Shown here: piece after piece, positions 1-7,035 of the stretch
Layout: each line of letters begins with the position of its first letter
Numbering within the stretch: position 1 is the stretch's first letter
Source of the DNA: an uncultured Collinsella sp.
GTDB lineage: Bacteria; Actinomycetota; Coriobacteriia; Coriobacteriales; Coriobacteriaceae
Direction of reading: 5' to 3'
NCBI GenBank assembly: GCA_900555955.1
Contig: USNA01000037.1
Location: 1 to 7,629, forward strand
Length of the DNA: 7,629 nucleotides
Notes under the pieces: model-generated
Database searches by the model: none
What the model saw: only the letters and a program-made list of their open reading frames with translations
Told to the model about the DNA's origin: nothing
Program-made: the position numbers and the translations under genes

Positions 1-651
1 CTCGTTACGGGCAGCAGGGCGGTCGGCCCCGCACCGGCCGATATCGCCAGCTCCTCCCGTGGACTCAATGCCGACGAACTGGATCTGGGCCTGACTCCCA
101 TCGTCATTGCCCACGACGGTATTGCGGTCATCGTGAACGACGATAACCCCGTCGATAACCTCTCGACCGAGCAGCTCCGCGATATCTACGCCGGCAAGAT
201 TACCAATTGGAAAGAGGTCGGTGGCGAGGACCTGAGGATTCAGGTTATCAACCGAGATGAGGCGTCCGGCACGCGTGAGGCCTTTCGTACCATCGTGATG
301 GACGGCACCCCGTTCGATCGCCGCTCGGCCGTTCTTTCGGGCACGGGCCAGGTGCGCGACGTGGTATCTCGTTCGCGCGGTGCCATTGGCTACATTTCGC
401 TGGGCTTCGTCGATAGCCTCAACGCCAAGACCTCGGTCAAGGCCGTCTCGGTCAATCATGTCGAGGCGTCCGAGAAGACGGTCGCGAGCGGCGGCTATCC
501 CATCTCGCGCGACCTTTACTTCTTTGTGAAGGGTGCGCCTTCGCAGCAGGCGCAGGATTACATCGACTACGTGACGTCCGAAAAGATGGACAAGCAGATT
601 CGCGAGGCGGGCTTTATCCCCGTCACCAACGACGAGAAGGGGAGTGAGTAG
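1..651 (+). CDS. pstS: PstS, phosphate ABC transporter substrate-binding protein (5' end outside the window)
   Basis: This is the C-terminal part (about 216 codons) of the extracytoplasmic phosphate-binding lipoprotein that delivers inorganic phosphate to PstCA. The reading frame is open from base 1 to TAG 649-651, so the signal peptide and start lie upstream. Family signatures seen: ADIASSSR near the left edge (like the ADIGxSSR segment of PstS), LSTEQLRDIYAGKITNWKEVGG-type segment around 160-225, the phosphate-contacting SGTREAF segment at about 265-285, GAIGYIS near 380-400 and YPISRDLYFFVKG near 496-535. The first ten or so codons look less family-like, so the true frame at the extreme left edge is less certain. 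An ATG at 133 is internal, not a start. The pstC start follows one base after the stop, so the two genes are co-transcribed and probably translationally coupled. Function is firm from motifs and operon position. Confidence 0.93.
   Translation, partial: LVTGSRAVGPAPADIASSSRGLNADELDLGLTPIVIAHDGIAVIVNDDNPVDNLSTEQLRDIYAGKITNWKEVGGEDLRIQVINRDEASGTREAFRTIVMDGTPFDRRSAVLSGTGQVRDVVSRSRGAIGYISLGFVDSLNAKTSVKAVSVNHVEASEKTVASGGYPISRDLYFFVKGAPSQQAQDYIDYVTSEKMDKQIREAGFIPVTNDEKGSE
637..644 (+). promoter_or_regulatory. Shine-Dalgarno site that fixes the pstC start
   Basis: AAGGGGAG lies inside the last codons of pstS and ends 8 bases before ATG 653. This favours ATG 653 over an in-frame GTG at 644, which sits at the very end of the Shine-Dalgarno site itself. 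Confidence 0.7.
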
Positions 652-652
652 C

Positions 653-1575
653 ATGGAAGCACAGGAAAACTCCCAGACTGAGCAGAATGTTCAGACACCC
701 AAGAAGCGCGAGCTGGCGCTCGTATCGCGCAGTACCTATATCAAGGAGAAGGCGCTGCAGTGGATCTTCTTTGCCTGCGCGTTCTTGGCGGTCGTTACCG
801 TCATCCTGATTTTTGTCTTTACCACGTACTCGGCGCTGCCCGTCTTTACCGACATCGGTCTGGCGGACTTCTTTAGCTTTACGTGGGCGCCCTCTGAGGG
901 CCACTACGGCATCATGTCGCTGCTTGCCGGCTCAGGTCTGGTGACCGTCGGTGCGCTCGCCATGGGCGTGCCGCTAGGTGTGGGTACGGCCGTATACCTG
1001 GTCGAGATCGCCGGCAAGCGCGTGCGCAAGCTCATCAGCCCTGCCGTCGACCTGCTGGCCGGCATCCCTTCTATCATCTACGGCTTTTTCGGCATGATCA
1101 TCATCCGCCCGTTTATCGCACAACTGATCGGCGGTCTTGGTTTTGGTGCGCTGGCAGGCTGGTTCGGCTCGCCATCATGATCGTCCCTACCATCACGACG
1201 CTTACCATCGATGCCCTCAATTCCATTCCCATGGGCATTCGCGAGGCATCGTATGCCATGGGTGCTACTAAGTGGCAGACCATCTATAAGGTCGTGCTAC
1301 CTGCCGCCAAACTGGGTATCGTTGATGCCATCGTGCTGGGTATGGGCCGTGCCATCGGTGAGACCATGGCCGTGCTCATGGTCGTGGGTAACGCTCCGGT
1401 TATTCCCGACAGCATCGCGAGCCCCATCTCGACGCTCACGAGCCAGATCGCGCTCGACATGAGCTATTCCTCGGGCCTGCACCGCTCGGCTCTGTTCGGC
1501 ATGGGCGTGGTCCTGTTTATCATCTCCGCCATGCTGGTGGGCATCGTCCGTCTGATTTCCAAGAAGAGGGGGTAG
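653..1575 (+). pseudogene. pstC: PstC, phosphate ABC transporter permease, split by a one-base deletion
   Basis: PstC is one of the two inner-membrane permease subunits of the PstSCAB phosphate importer. From ATG 653 the frame runs 175 codons to TGA 1178-1180: a charged N-terminus, a first membrane helix (WIFFACAFLAVVTVILIFVF), then GVPLGVGTAVYLVEIA and LAGIPSIIYGFFG, all typical of the family. The rest continues in the next frame: LAIMIVPTITT, the EAA loop IREASYAMGATKWQ, and GRAIGETMAVLMVVGN, ending at TAG 1573-1575. Removing one deletion near 1166-1167 (in TTC GG CTC) restores one protein of about 307 residues, the normal family length. The second half could start at ATG 1177, overlapping the TGA as ATGA, but I see no good ribosome binding site for it. 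pstA, pstB and phoU around it are intact, so a sequencing error or a recent mutation is as likely as a real two-piece permease. Confidence 0.9.
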
Positions 1576-1578
1576 GCT

Positions 1579-2484
1579 ATGTCCGATTCCGTTGACACGA
1601 CGGTCGATACGACCTCGTCGCGCGAGCGCATCAAGCGTGCCCTTTCCCACGGTAAGAAGGGCCGTATCAACAAGGACCTGTCAAACAAGATCATGCTCGG
1701 CGTGTTCCGCGCCGCGGCCTACATCACCACGCTTGTGCTGGTCGCTATCATCGCCTACGTGGTTGTTAATGGCTTACCGCATATTTCGCTCGACTTTATC
1801 TTCGGTTGGCCCCAGGGTGTCAACGCTGAGGGCGGCATTTGGCCTACGATCGTCTCGACCGTCTATGTGACGGCGCTCGCCATGCTTATCTGCACGCCGA
1901 TCGCTGTGCTGGCAGCCGTCTATCTGGCCGAGTACGCCAAACAGGGCAAGGTCGTCGAGCTCATCCGTTATGCTGCCGATGCTTTGGCCTCGGTGCCCTC
2001 CATCGTTATGGGTCTCTTTGGCTACGCCTTGTTTGTCGAGGCCATGGGCCTGGGCCTTTCGATGGTCTCGGCTGCCCTGGCGCTGGCGCTTCTGATGCTG
2101 CCTATCGTCATGCGCACCACCGAGGAGGCTATTCGCGCCGTGCCGCGCTATATCCGTTGGGGCGCATATGGCTTGGGCGCCACTAAGTGGCAGGTCGTTT
2201 CCAAGATCGTGCTTCCTTCCGCCTTTGGCCGCATCGCCACCGGCATCGTCCTTGCCATCGGCCGTGCCATTGGCGAGACCGCGGTTGTACTTTACACCAT
2301 GGGCCAGGCCATCAATCTACCTATTTCGCCGCTCGATTCCGGCCGCCCCATGACGGTCCATCTGTACCTGCTTGCCAACGACGGCATCAACATGAACGCA
2401 GCCTACGGCACCGCGCTCTTGCTGATGGTGATCATTTTGGCCTTCAACCTGTTTGCGCGCTTCCTGTCGCGCAAGCGTCGCTAG
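1579..2484 (+). CDS. pstA: PstA, phosphate ABC transporter permease
   Basis: PstA is the second membrane subunit of the PstSCAB importer, pairing with PstC and docking on PstB. The 301-residue protein has a hydrophilic N-terminal tail of about 37 residues, a first membrane helix near residues 45-65 (ITTLVLVAIIAYVVVNGL), then the permease domain with further helices, including VYVTALAMLICTPIAVLAAVYLAEY, ASVPSIVMGLFGYALFV and a C-terminal LLLMVIILAFNLFARF. The EAA loop that contacts the ATPase reads EEAIRAVPRYIRWGAYGLGATKW, and the Pst-specific GRAIGETAVVLYTMGQ follows. ATG 1579 comes three bases after the pstC stop and is preceded by AGAGGGGG, which overlaps the end of pstC. Length and motifs are complete, with no sign of damage. 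The N-terminal tail is Ser/Thr/Asp-rich and longer than in E. coli PstA. Confidence 0.95.
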   Translation: MSDSVDTTVDTTSSRERIKRALSHGKKGRINKDLSNKIMLGVFRAAAYITTLVLVAIIAYVVVNGLPHISLDFIFGWPQGVNAEGGIWPTIVSTVYVTALAMLICTPIAVLAAVYLAEYAKQGKVVELIRYAADALASVPSIVMGLFGYALFVEAMGLGLSMVSAALALALLMLPIVMRTTEEAIRAVPRYIRWGAYGLGATKWQVVSKIVLPSAFGRIATGIVLAIGRAIGETAVVLYTMGQAINLPISPLDSGRPMTVHLYLLANDGINMNAAYGTALLLMVIILAFNLFARFLSRKRR

Positions 2485-2496
2485 TTAAGGAGTCCC

Positions 2497-3295
<799 letters not shown>

Positions 3296-3300
<5 letters not shown>

Positions 3301-3384
3301 TCGGTGCGACTAGTCCCAAGCTGATCGGACCTGGTCCGGTGTGTATTCACTGTGCGGGCGGCATGACCGCACCCAACTGATTGG
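3296..3384 (+). repeat. Repeats and palindromes at the pstB-phoU junction
   Basis: The 92 bases between pstB and phoU are unusually structured. GCTGATCGG occurs at 3296-3304 (covering the pstB stop) and again at 3320-3328, with a near copy CTGATTGG at 3377-3384. There is an 8-base palindrome GACTAGTC at 3308-3315, a 13-base palindrome CGGACCTGGTCCG at 3326-3338, and a hairpin with arms GTGCGG (3352-3357) and CCGCAC (3367-3372). No T-tract follows any of them, so they are not classical terminators. They could be a protein site, an mRNA processing or stability element, or relics. Function is unknown. Confidence 0.5.
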
Positions 3385-3392
3385 AGTGAACC

Positions 3393-4250
3393 ATGCGCAA
3401 ACTGTTTTCCCGTCAGCTCGTCGAGGCCCGTCATGAGATGCTGAGCATCTATGAGGCCGTCGATCTGGCCCTCCACGATGCCGTGAAGGCCTATGTGACC
3501 GACGACCGCAAGCTCGCCACCAAGACCAAGAAGCGCACGCTTTCGATTGACGCGCGCTGCGCCAACCTGGAGGCCGTCTGCTACAACCTGATCGCCACGC
3601 AGTCACCGGTCGCCTCCGACTTCCGCCTGCTTCAGACGATCATCTACGTCGACTTTAACCTGCAGCGCATGACCGATAAGGTCCGTCAGATCTGCCGCGC
3701 CACGCGTCATATGATCAAGGCTGACATCTCGCTGCCCAAGGAGCTTGTCGGCACGGTCGAGGCCGAGGCTGAGGCCGTCTACCAGGTGCTGGGCTCTTCG
3801 CTTTCTGCGCTCGTCACCAATGACATGTCCATCATCTGCAACTTGGCCGTCGAGGACGAGCCAGTGCACGCCGCCTACGAGAAGTTCTTCCGCACCTTTA
3901 ACCGTATGGATACGGGCGACTTTATGGACGACGACAGCAACTATGACGACCTGCGCCGCGCCATCATGGTTTCGCGCTACCTCGATCGCATCGCCTCGAT
4001 TTCCATCGATGCCGCCTGCCGTCTGACCTTCCTGTTGACTGGTCAGCGCATGAATGCCGGCGATATCGCCCGCACTGATGAGGATGAGCTCGAGAGCATG
4101 CGCGTGCCTTCGGGCGAGGGTGTTATCATGAGGCCCGCCGTCGACGCTCGCTACGTTGCCAAGGTGCCCGCTAACGAGGTCAGCGAGGGTCTTCGCTACC
4201 TGCTCGATCATCTTGAGGATGAGGACGATGGCGAGGACGACGAGGAGTAA
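3393..4250 (+). CDS. phoU: PhoU-family phosphate signalling protein
   Basis: PhoU proteins are cytoplasmic all-helical proteins that link PstSCAB to phosphate sensing (PhoR-type kinases) and restrain phosphate uptake. The 285-residue protein shows two PhoU repeats: repeat one at about residues 14-105 (with ATQSPVASDFRLLQTI, matching the usual RQxPVAxDLR) and repeat two at about 115-217 (with VSRYLDRIASISIDAA and LLTG). It is longer than the usual 220-235 residues because of a C-terminal extension from about 221 that ends in an acidic tail (EDEDDGEDDEE). The EXXXD metal-motif positions read QRMTD (91-95) and DRIAS (198-202), each missing one acidic residue. ATG 3393 has GGAG at 3383-3386, 6 bases upstream. 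It follows pstB by 92 bases and is last in the pst block. Family membership is firm; metal binding is doubtful. Confidence 0.92.
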   Translation: MRKLFSRQLVEARHEMLSIYEAVDLALHDAVKAYVTDDRKLATKTKKRTLSIDARCANLEAVCYNLIATQSPVASDFRLLQTIIYVDFNLQRMTDKVRQICRATRHMIKADISLPKELVGTVEAEAEAVYQVLGSSLSALVTNDMSIICNLAVEDEPVHAAYEKFFRTFNRMDTGDFMDDDSNYDDLRRAIMVSRYLDRIASISIDAACRLTFLLTGQRMNAGDIARTDEDELESMRVPSGEGVIMRPAVDARYVAKVPANEVSEGLRYLLDHLEDEDDGEDDEE

Positions 4251-4287
4251 GCAACCCCGTTCGTCGAAAGATTGTAAATACCTAAGT

Positions 4288-4319
4288 GAGCGCGGCCTTG
4301 CACATGCGGGGCCGCGCTC
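4288..4319 (+). terminator. GC-rich hairpin after phoU, probable terminator
   Basis: A perfect 10-base stem has arms GAGCGCGGCC (4288-4297) and GGCCGCGCTC (4310-4319) around a 12-base loop, 37 bases after the phoU stop. The following bases (TTGCGTTAG) are a poor T-tract, so termination may be partial or Rho-assisted. It lies 50 bases before the yggS start and is the likely boundary between the phosphate operon and the division cluster. Confidence 0.65.
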
Positions 4320-4369
4320 TTGCGTTAGCATGGGACTACTTGTTTGGCTGTCAGCGGAGGCGATTAGCA

Positions 4370-5107
4370 ATGGATAACTATTTGGACTTGATGCGCGCTC
4401 GCCGCGAGCAGATTCTGGAACGTTTTTATGCGGCGCTCGATCGCGCAGGCCGTCCCCACGACGCCGCGCGCCTCATTGCCGTGTCCAAGACCGTTGGTGT
4501 CGATGAGACCGTTGCCGCCATCCAGGCGGGGTATCGCCATTTTGCCGAGAATCGCCCGCAGGAGCTGGTTCGCAAGCTCACGGGTCTGGCGGAGCATCCG
4601 GAGCTGCCCGAGGTGCGCTTCGATATGATCGGCAACCTGCAGACCAATAAGATCAATGCGGTGCTGGGCTCAGCCGAGCTGATTCACTCGGTGGGTTCGC
4701 TGCATCTGGCGCAGGCGATCTCGAGCCGTGCTGTCCGCAAGATTGAGGCAGGCGAGCTCCCCGGCCCCCAGCGTGTGCTCATTGAGGTCAATGTGAGTGG
4801 TGAGGAGTCGAAGGGAGGCTTTTCGCCCGATGAGATTCGCGCCGCCGCGGGTGAGCTTGCGGAACTTGAGGGAATTTGCGTACAGGGGCTTATGACTATG
4901 GCGCCCCGGGGGAATAAGGATGTGGCACGCCGCACCTTTGCGGGGCTTCGTGAGCTGAGGGATGAGCTGGAGGCGGCGCATCCCGATTTGAACCTGCCTG
5001 AGCTTTCCTGCGGTATGAGCGAGGACTTTGAGCCTGCCCTTGAGGAGGGCTCTACGCTCGTTCGCCTGGGCAGGGTAGTATTTAGCCCGGAGTTTGCAGT
5101 AAAATAA
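4370..5107 (+). CDS. yggS: YggS/PLPBP-family pyridoxal-phosphate-binding protein (ylmE type)
   Basis: This is a single-domain PLP-binding protein of the YggS/YlmE/PROSC family, which has a fold-type III alanine-racemase-like barrel and acts in vitamin B6 and amino-acid homeostasis without a known reaction. From ATG 4370 it is 245 residues, close to the usual 230. The PLP lysine is K40 in LIAVSKTV. Other family motifs are HFAENRPQEL (57-66), MIGNLQTNK (86-94, usually IGHLQxNK), LMTMAP (174-179) and LSCGMSEDFEPALEEGSTLVRLG (from 212). The last motif continues RVVF where most members have TAIF, so one phosphate-side residue differs. GGAGG at 4356-4360, 9 bases upstream, supports ATG 4370. The in-frame GTG at 4286 would place the start in the upstream hairpin and add a non-conserved tail. 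It is next to sepF as in ylm clusters. Confidence 0.93.
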   Translation: MDNYLDLMRARREQILERFYAALDRAGRPHDAARLIAVSKTVGVDETVAAIQAGYRHFAENRPQELVRKLTGLAEHPELPEVRFDMIGNLQTNKINAVLGSAELIHSVGSLHLAQAISSRAVRKIEAGELPGPQRVLIEVNVSGEESKGGFSPDEIRAAAGELAELEGICVQGLMTMAPRGNKDVARRTFAGLRELRDELEAAHPDLNLPELSCGMSEDFEPALEEGSTLVRLGRVVFSPEFAVK

Positions 5108-5167
5108 GGCTCTGAAGTGCGCACTGATTATCGGGGCGCCTGCACTAAACCGCGAGAGGACACAACC

Positions 5168-5890
5168 ATGGGCTTCCTTGACGAGATTAAAAATAAGATG
5201 CACCTGGGCGGCCAGCAGGGTTACGACCAGGGTTATGGCCAGGACGACGACTACGGCTACGATGATGGCTATGACGATGGCTATCAGGGCAACGGCTACA
5301 GCGGTGCTTCGGGCGAGGGCTTCTACACCCAAGACGAGCCGAGCAACGGCCTGCTTGGTCAGACGCGCCGTGGTGAAGCTGAGTCGGTTGCCGTGTATAC
5401 ACGTTCCGGACAGCTGGTCGGCGATGACTCTCGCCATGCCACGACGTATAACCCGCCTTCGCGCTCGCAGGACAGTGTTGCGAGCGGTTATCGTCCTGGT
5501 GCCTATGACACGCCGTCGAGTTACGCCGGGAACACCCGCGCCCGTGCCGCCGCTGCGCCCGCGCCTGCACCGAGCGATGCCTCGGCCTATGCGAGCAATA
5601 TCATCAACGCCACACCGCAGCTGCCGGCCTATGTCCTGCGCCCCGAGAGCTATGACGACGTGGAGACCGTGGTGCGCCGCGTTCGCACCAAGCAGCCTGT
5701 CGCACTGATTTTTGTGGGCGTACGCACCGAAGTTGCCAAGCGCGTCTTGGACTTCTCTTACGGCTTTGCCTGCGGTCTGGGTGCCACGGTCAAGGAGGTG
5801 GGCGACCGCGTGTTCATGGTGCTGCCCGCCGGTTGCGAGGTCAAAGATTCCGATCTCAAGAAGCTTCGTGCCGACGGCTACCTCAAGTAA
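5168..5890 (+). CDS. sepF: SepF, cell division protein (FtsZ membrane anchor)
   Basis: SepF forms rings that tether FtsZ to the membrane in Gram-positive bacteria, partly replacing FtsA. From ATG 5168 it has 240 residues: a short amphipathic N-terminal helix (MGFLDEIKNKMHL) of the membrane-binding type, a long disordered linker (residues 15-150), and the C-terminal SepF domain (about 155-222) with YVLRPESYDDVETVV, QPVALIFVG, AKRVLDFSYGFACGLGATV and VFMVLPAG. The linker begins with Tyr-Gly-Asp repeats (19-45) and later has a Pro/Ala stretch (127-136). AGAGGA at 5155-5160, 7 bases upstream, and the conserved MGFLD N-terminus support this start over an in-frame GTG at 5117. It lies 60 bases after yggS. 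The gene just downstream, yggT, is in the same frame, separated by a single TAA. Confidence 0.94.
   Translation: MGFLDEIKNKMHLGGQQGYDQGYGQDDDYGYDDGYDDGYQGNGYSGASGEGFYTQDEPSNGLLGQTRRGEAESVAVYTRSGQLVGDDSRHATTYNPPSRSQDSVASGYRPGAYDTPSSYAGNTRARAAAAPAPAPSDASAYASNIINATPQLPAYVLRPESYDDVETVVRRVRTKQPVALIFVGVRTEVAKRVLDFSYGFACGLGATVKEVGDRVFMVLPAGCEVKDSDLKKLRADGYLK
5261..5284 (+). repeat. 12-base tandem repeat in the sepF linker
   Basis: GATGATGGCTAT (5261-5272) is followed directly by GACGATGGCTAT (5273-5284), one mismatch apart, encoding DDGY twice. Looser Tyr-Gly/Asp units extend on both sides (about 5221-5310). This is a low-complexity linker that could vary in copy number between strains. Confidence 0.7.
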
Positions 5891-5900
5891 AGACAAGACG

Positions 5901-5905
5901 AGGAG
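5901..5905 (+). promoter_or_regulatory. Shine-Dalgarno site that points to a non-ATG yggT start
   Basis: AGGAG at 5901-5905 lies 10 bases after the sepF stop. With a 6-base spacer it addresses ATC 5912. The only other start-like codon close by, ATT 5906, touches the site and is too near. Confidence 0.6.
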
Positions 5906-5911
5906 ATTCCC

Positions 5912-6193
5912 ATCAACATCTACACTATCGTCCAGCTGGTCAACACGCTGTTCAACTTCTATTCCACGCTCATTATCGTCTACTGCTTTATGACGTGGAT
6001 TCCCATGAAGCAGGGTGGTTTGCTTCAGGATATTGCCGCGGTGCTCAATAGCGTGTGCGGTCCGTGGCTCAACCTGTTCCGTCGTTTCATCCCGCCGATG
6101 GGCGGTGTCGATTTTTCGCCGGTCGTTGCGATTATTGCGTTGCAGTTGGTGCAGAGGCTGGTTCTGCAGCTTCTTATAGGTATACTCGTGTAG
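5912..6193 (+). CDS. yggT: YggT/YlmG-family small membrane protein with an apparent ATC start
   Basis: YggT/YlmG proteins are small integral membrane proteins next to sepF in many bacteria; they are linked to division or envelope homeostasis but their biochemical role is unknown. Read from ATC 5912 the product is 93 residues, the usual family size: a first membrane helix (about residues 3-30, TIVQLVNTLFNFYSTLIIVY), then the conserved block WLNLFRRFIPPMGGVDFSPVVAIIALQL and a second helix to the end. No in-frame ATG, GTG or TTG exists between the sepF stop (5888-5890) and ATG 5990, and starting at 5990 would delete most of helix one. The family N-terminus is normally Met-Asn-Ile-like, so ATC probably stands where ATG once was. 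It is either a rare start codon, a mutation that lowers expression, or a base error. Confidence 0.85.
   Translation: MNIYTIVQLVNTLFNFYSTLIIVYCFMTWIPMKQGGLLQDIAAVLNSVCGPWLNLFRRFIPPMGGVDFSPVVAIIALQLVQRLVLQLLIGILV
6181..6186 (+). promoter_or_regulatory. Possible -10 element for divIVA
   Basis: TATACT at the 3' end of yggT is a good -10 match about 70 bases before divIVA. No convincing -35 sits 16-18 bases upstream (bases near 6158-6163 read CTGGTT), so this is only a candidate. divIVA may also be read from the sepF-yggT transcript. Confidence 0.25.
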
Positions 6194-6254
6194 AACTGAC
6201 TTAGTAACTTACGTCGGGCGTGTAGCGCCGAGGCGATGAAAAAGGAGACTTGTT

Positions 6255-6932
6255 ATGGCTATTACCCCTGCAGACATCCAGGCTCAGACTTTCTCTGAGG
6301 CCAAGCGTGGCTACGATCCTGCTGAGGTCGACGTCTTCTTGGAGACGCTGTCTTCCGAGGTTGACGCTATGCTCGCTAAGATCGTTGACCTTAAGGGTCG
6401 TCTGACTGCTACCGAGCAGCAGCTTGCCGATGCGCAGGCTCAGCTTGCCCAGGCTCAGGATACCGCCGACCAGGCCGTTCCTGCCGCCCCCGTGGCTGGT
6501 CCCGCCCCTGACTTCTCCGCTCAGGAGCGCCAGATTTCCGCCGCCCTGATCGCTGCCCAGCAGACCGCTGAGACTATCGTTAACGATGCCAACGAGAACG
6601 CTGAGCGTATCCGCAACGAGGCTGACGCCAAGGCCCGCGAGGTTATCCGCCAGGCTCTGACCGAAAAGCAGGCCGAGCTCGAGGAGATCGACCGTCTGAA
6701 GGCTTCCCGTGAGGAGTTCAAGGCCGAGTACCTCAAGCTCATCCAGCACTTCATGGACGATGCCCAGAATTCCTTCCCGTCCGACCTTATGGCCTCCACG
6801 CCGGTCGGTTCTGCGGCTTCTCCTGCAGTGACCGTCCCCGCCGCCGAGCCGCTGCCTGTTGCTGATCCGGTTGTCCCTGTGGCTGACCCCTTCGCCCCGA
6901 TCGACAACTTTGCTGCCGACGACCTTGACTAG
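6255..6932 (+). CDS. divIVA: DivIVA-family polar/septal scaffold protein
   Basis: DivIVA proteins are coiled-coil scaffolds that bind curved membrane at poles and septa and direct division or polar growth (Wag31 in actinobacteria). The 225-residue protein has the N-terminal DivIVA domain (ITPADIQAQTF, then RGYDPAEVDVFLE at 18-30), with R18 conserved and K17 where B. subtilis has membrane-inserting F17. The first coiled coil runs from about 25 to 68, a Pro/Ala linker from 71 to 86, and a second long coiled coil from 88 to about 165. A Pro/Ala/Val-rich acidic tail covers 171-225. AAAGGAG (6241-6247) is placed 7 bases before ATG 6255. Codon use is strongly biased (GCT, CGT, CTG, GAG), suggesting high expression. 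It lies 61 bases after yggT and ends 29 bases before a strong terminator. ylmH is missing between yggT and divIVA. Confidence 0.93.
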   Translation: MAITPADIQAQTFSEAKRGYDPAEVDVFLETLSSEVDAMLAKIVDLKGRLTATEQQLADAQAQLAQAQDTADQAVPAAPVAGPAPDFSAQERQISAALIAAQQTAETIVNDANENAERIRNEADAKAREVIRQALTEKQAELEEIDRLKASREEFKAEYLKLIQHFMDDAQNSFPSDLMASTPVGSAASPAVTVPAAEPLPVADPVVPVADPFAPIDNFAADDLD

Positions 6933-6961
6933 CGCCAGAGTTACAATCTCGTGCCCTTAAG

Positions 6962-6989
6962 AGGAGCTCGCACCTGCGGGCTCCTTTTT
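6962..6989 (+). terminator. Intrinsic terminator of divIVA
   Basis: The stem AGGAGCTCGC (6962-6971) pairs with GCGGGCTCCT (6976-6985), with one G-U pair and an ACCT loop, followed by a T-run at 6985-6989 and, after one A, TTTT. AA at 6959-6960 can extend the stem into the T-run. It is a classical strong terminator ending the division cluster. Confidence 0.93.
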
Positions 6990-7008
6990 ATTTTCAAGAC
7001 TTTAGTCT

Positions 7009-7029
7009 GCTGGCCGCGTAGCGGCCAGC
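7009..7029 (+). repeat. Hairpin 1 at the left end of the IS
   Basis: Perfect 9-base arms GCTGGCCGC (7009-7017) and GCGGCCAGC (7021-7029) enclose a GTA loop. It is a candidate transposase-recognition hairpin or a block to outside transcription. The core at 7015-7025 is the exact reverse complement of 7040-7050 in hairpin 2. Confidence 0.8.
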
Positions 7030-7035
7030 TTTGAA

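Noticed and set aside
1177..1575. Independent small permease gene
   Set aside because: It is the C-terminal half of PstC in a shifted frame; joining it to the upstream part gives one normal-length PstC.
4286..4369. N-terminal extension of YggS from GTG 4286
   Set aside because: It would run through the hairpin at 4288-4319, has no ribosome binding site, and the family N-terminus fits ATG 4370 with GGAGG upstream.
3603..4370. 255-codon reverse-strand open frame opposite phoU
   Set aside because: It is a codon-bias shadow of phoU; no motifs and no ribosome binding site that stands out.
4670..5896. 408-codon reverse-strand open frame across yggS and sepF
   Set aside because: It lies antisense to two genes with clear family motifs, and its Arg/Ala/Val-rich translation resembles no family I know. 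High-GC genes commonly leave such long antisense frames.
6201..6749. 182-codon reverse-strand frame opposite divIVA, rich in Leu/Gly/Ser
   Set aside because: Its repeated Leu-Gly-Ser composition is the mirror of the Ala/Gln/Glu coiled-coil codons of divIVA.
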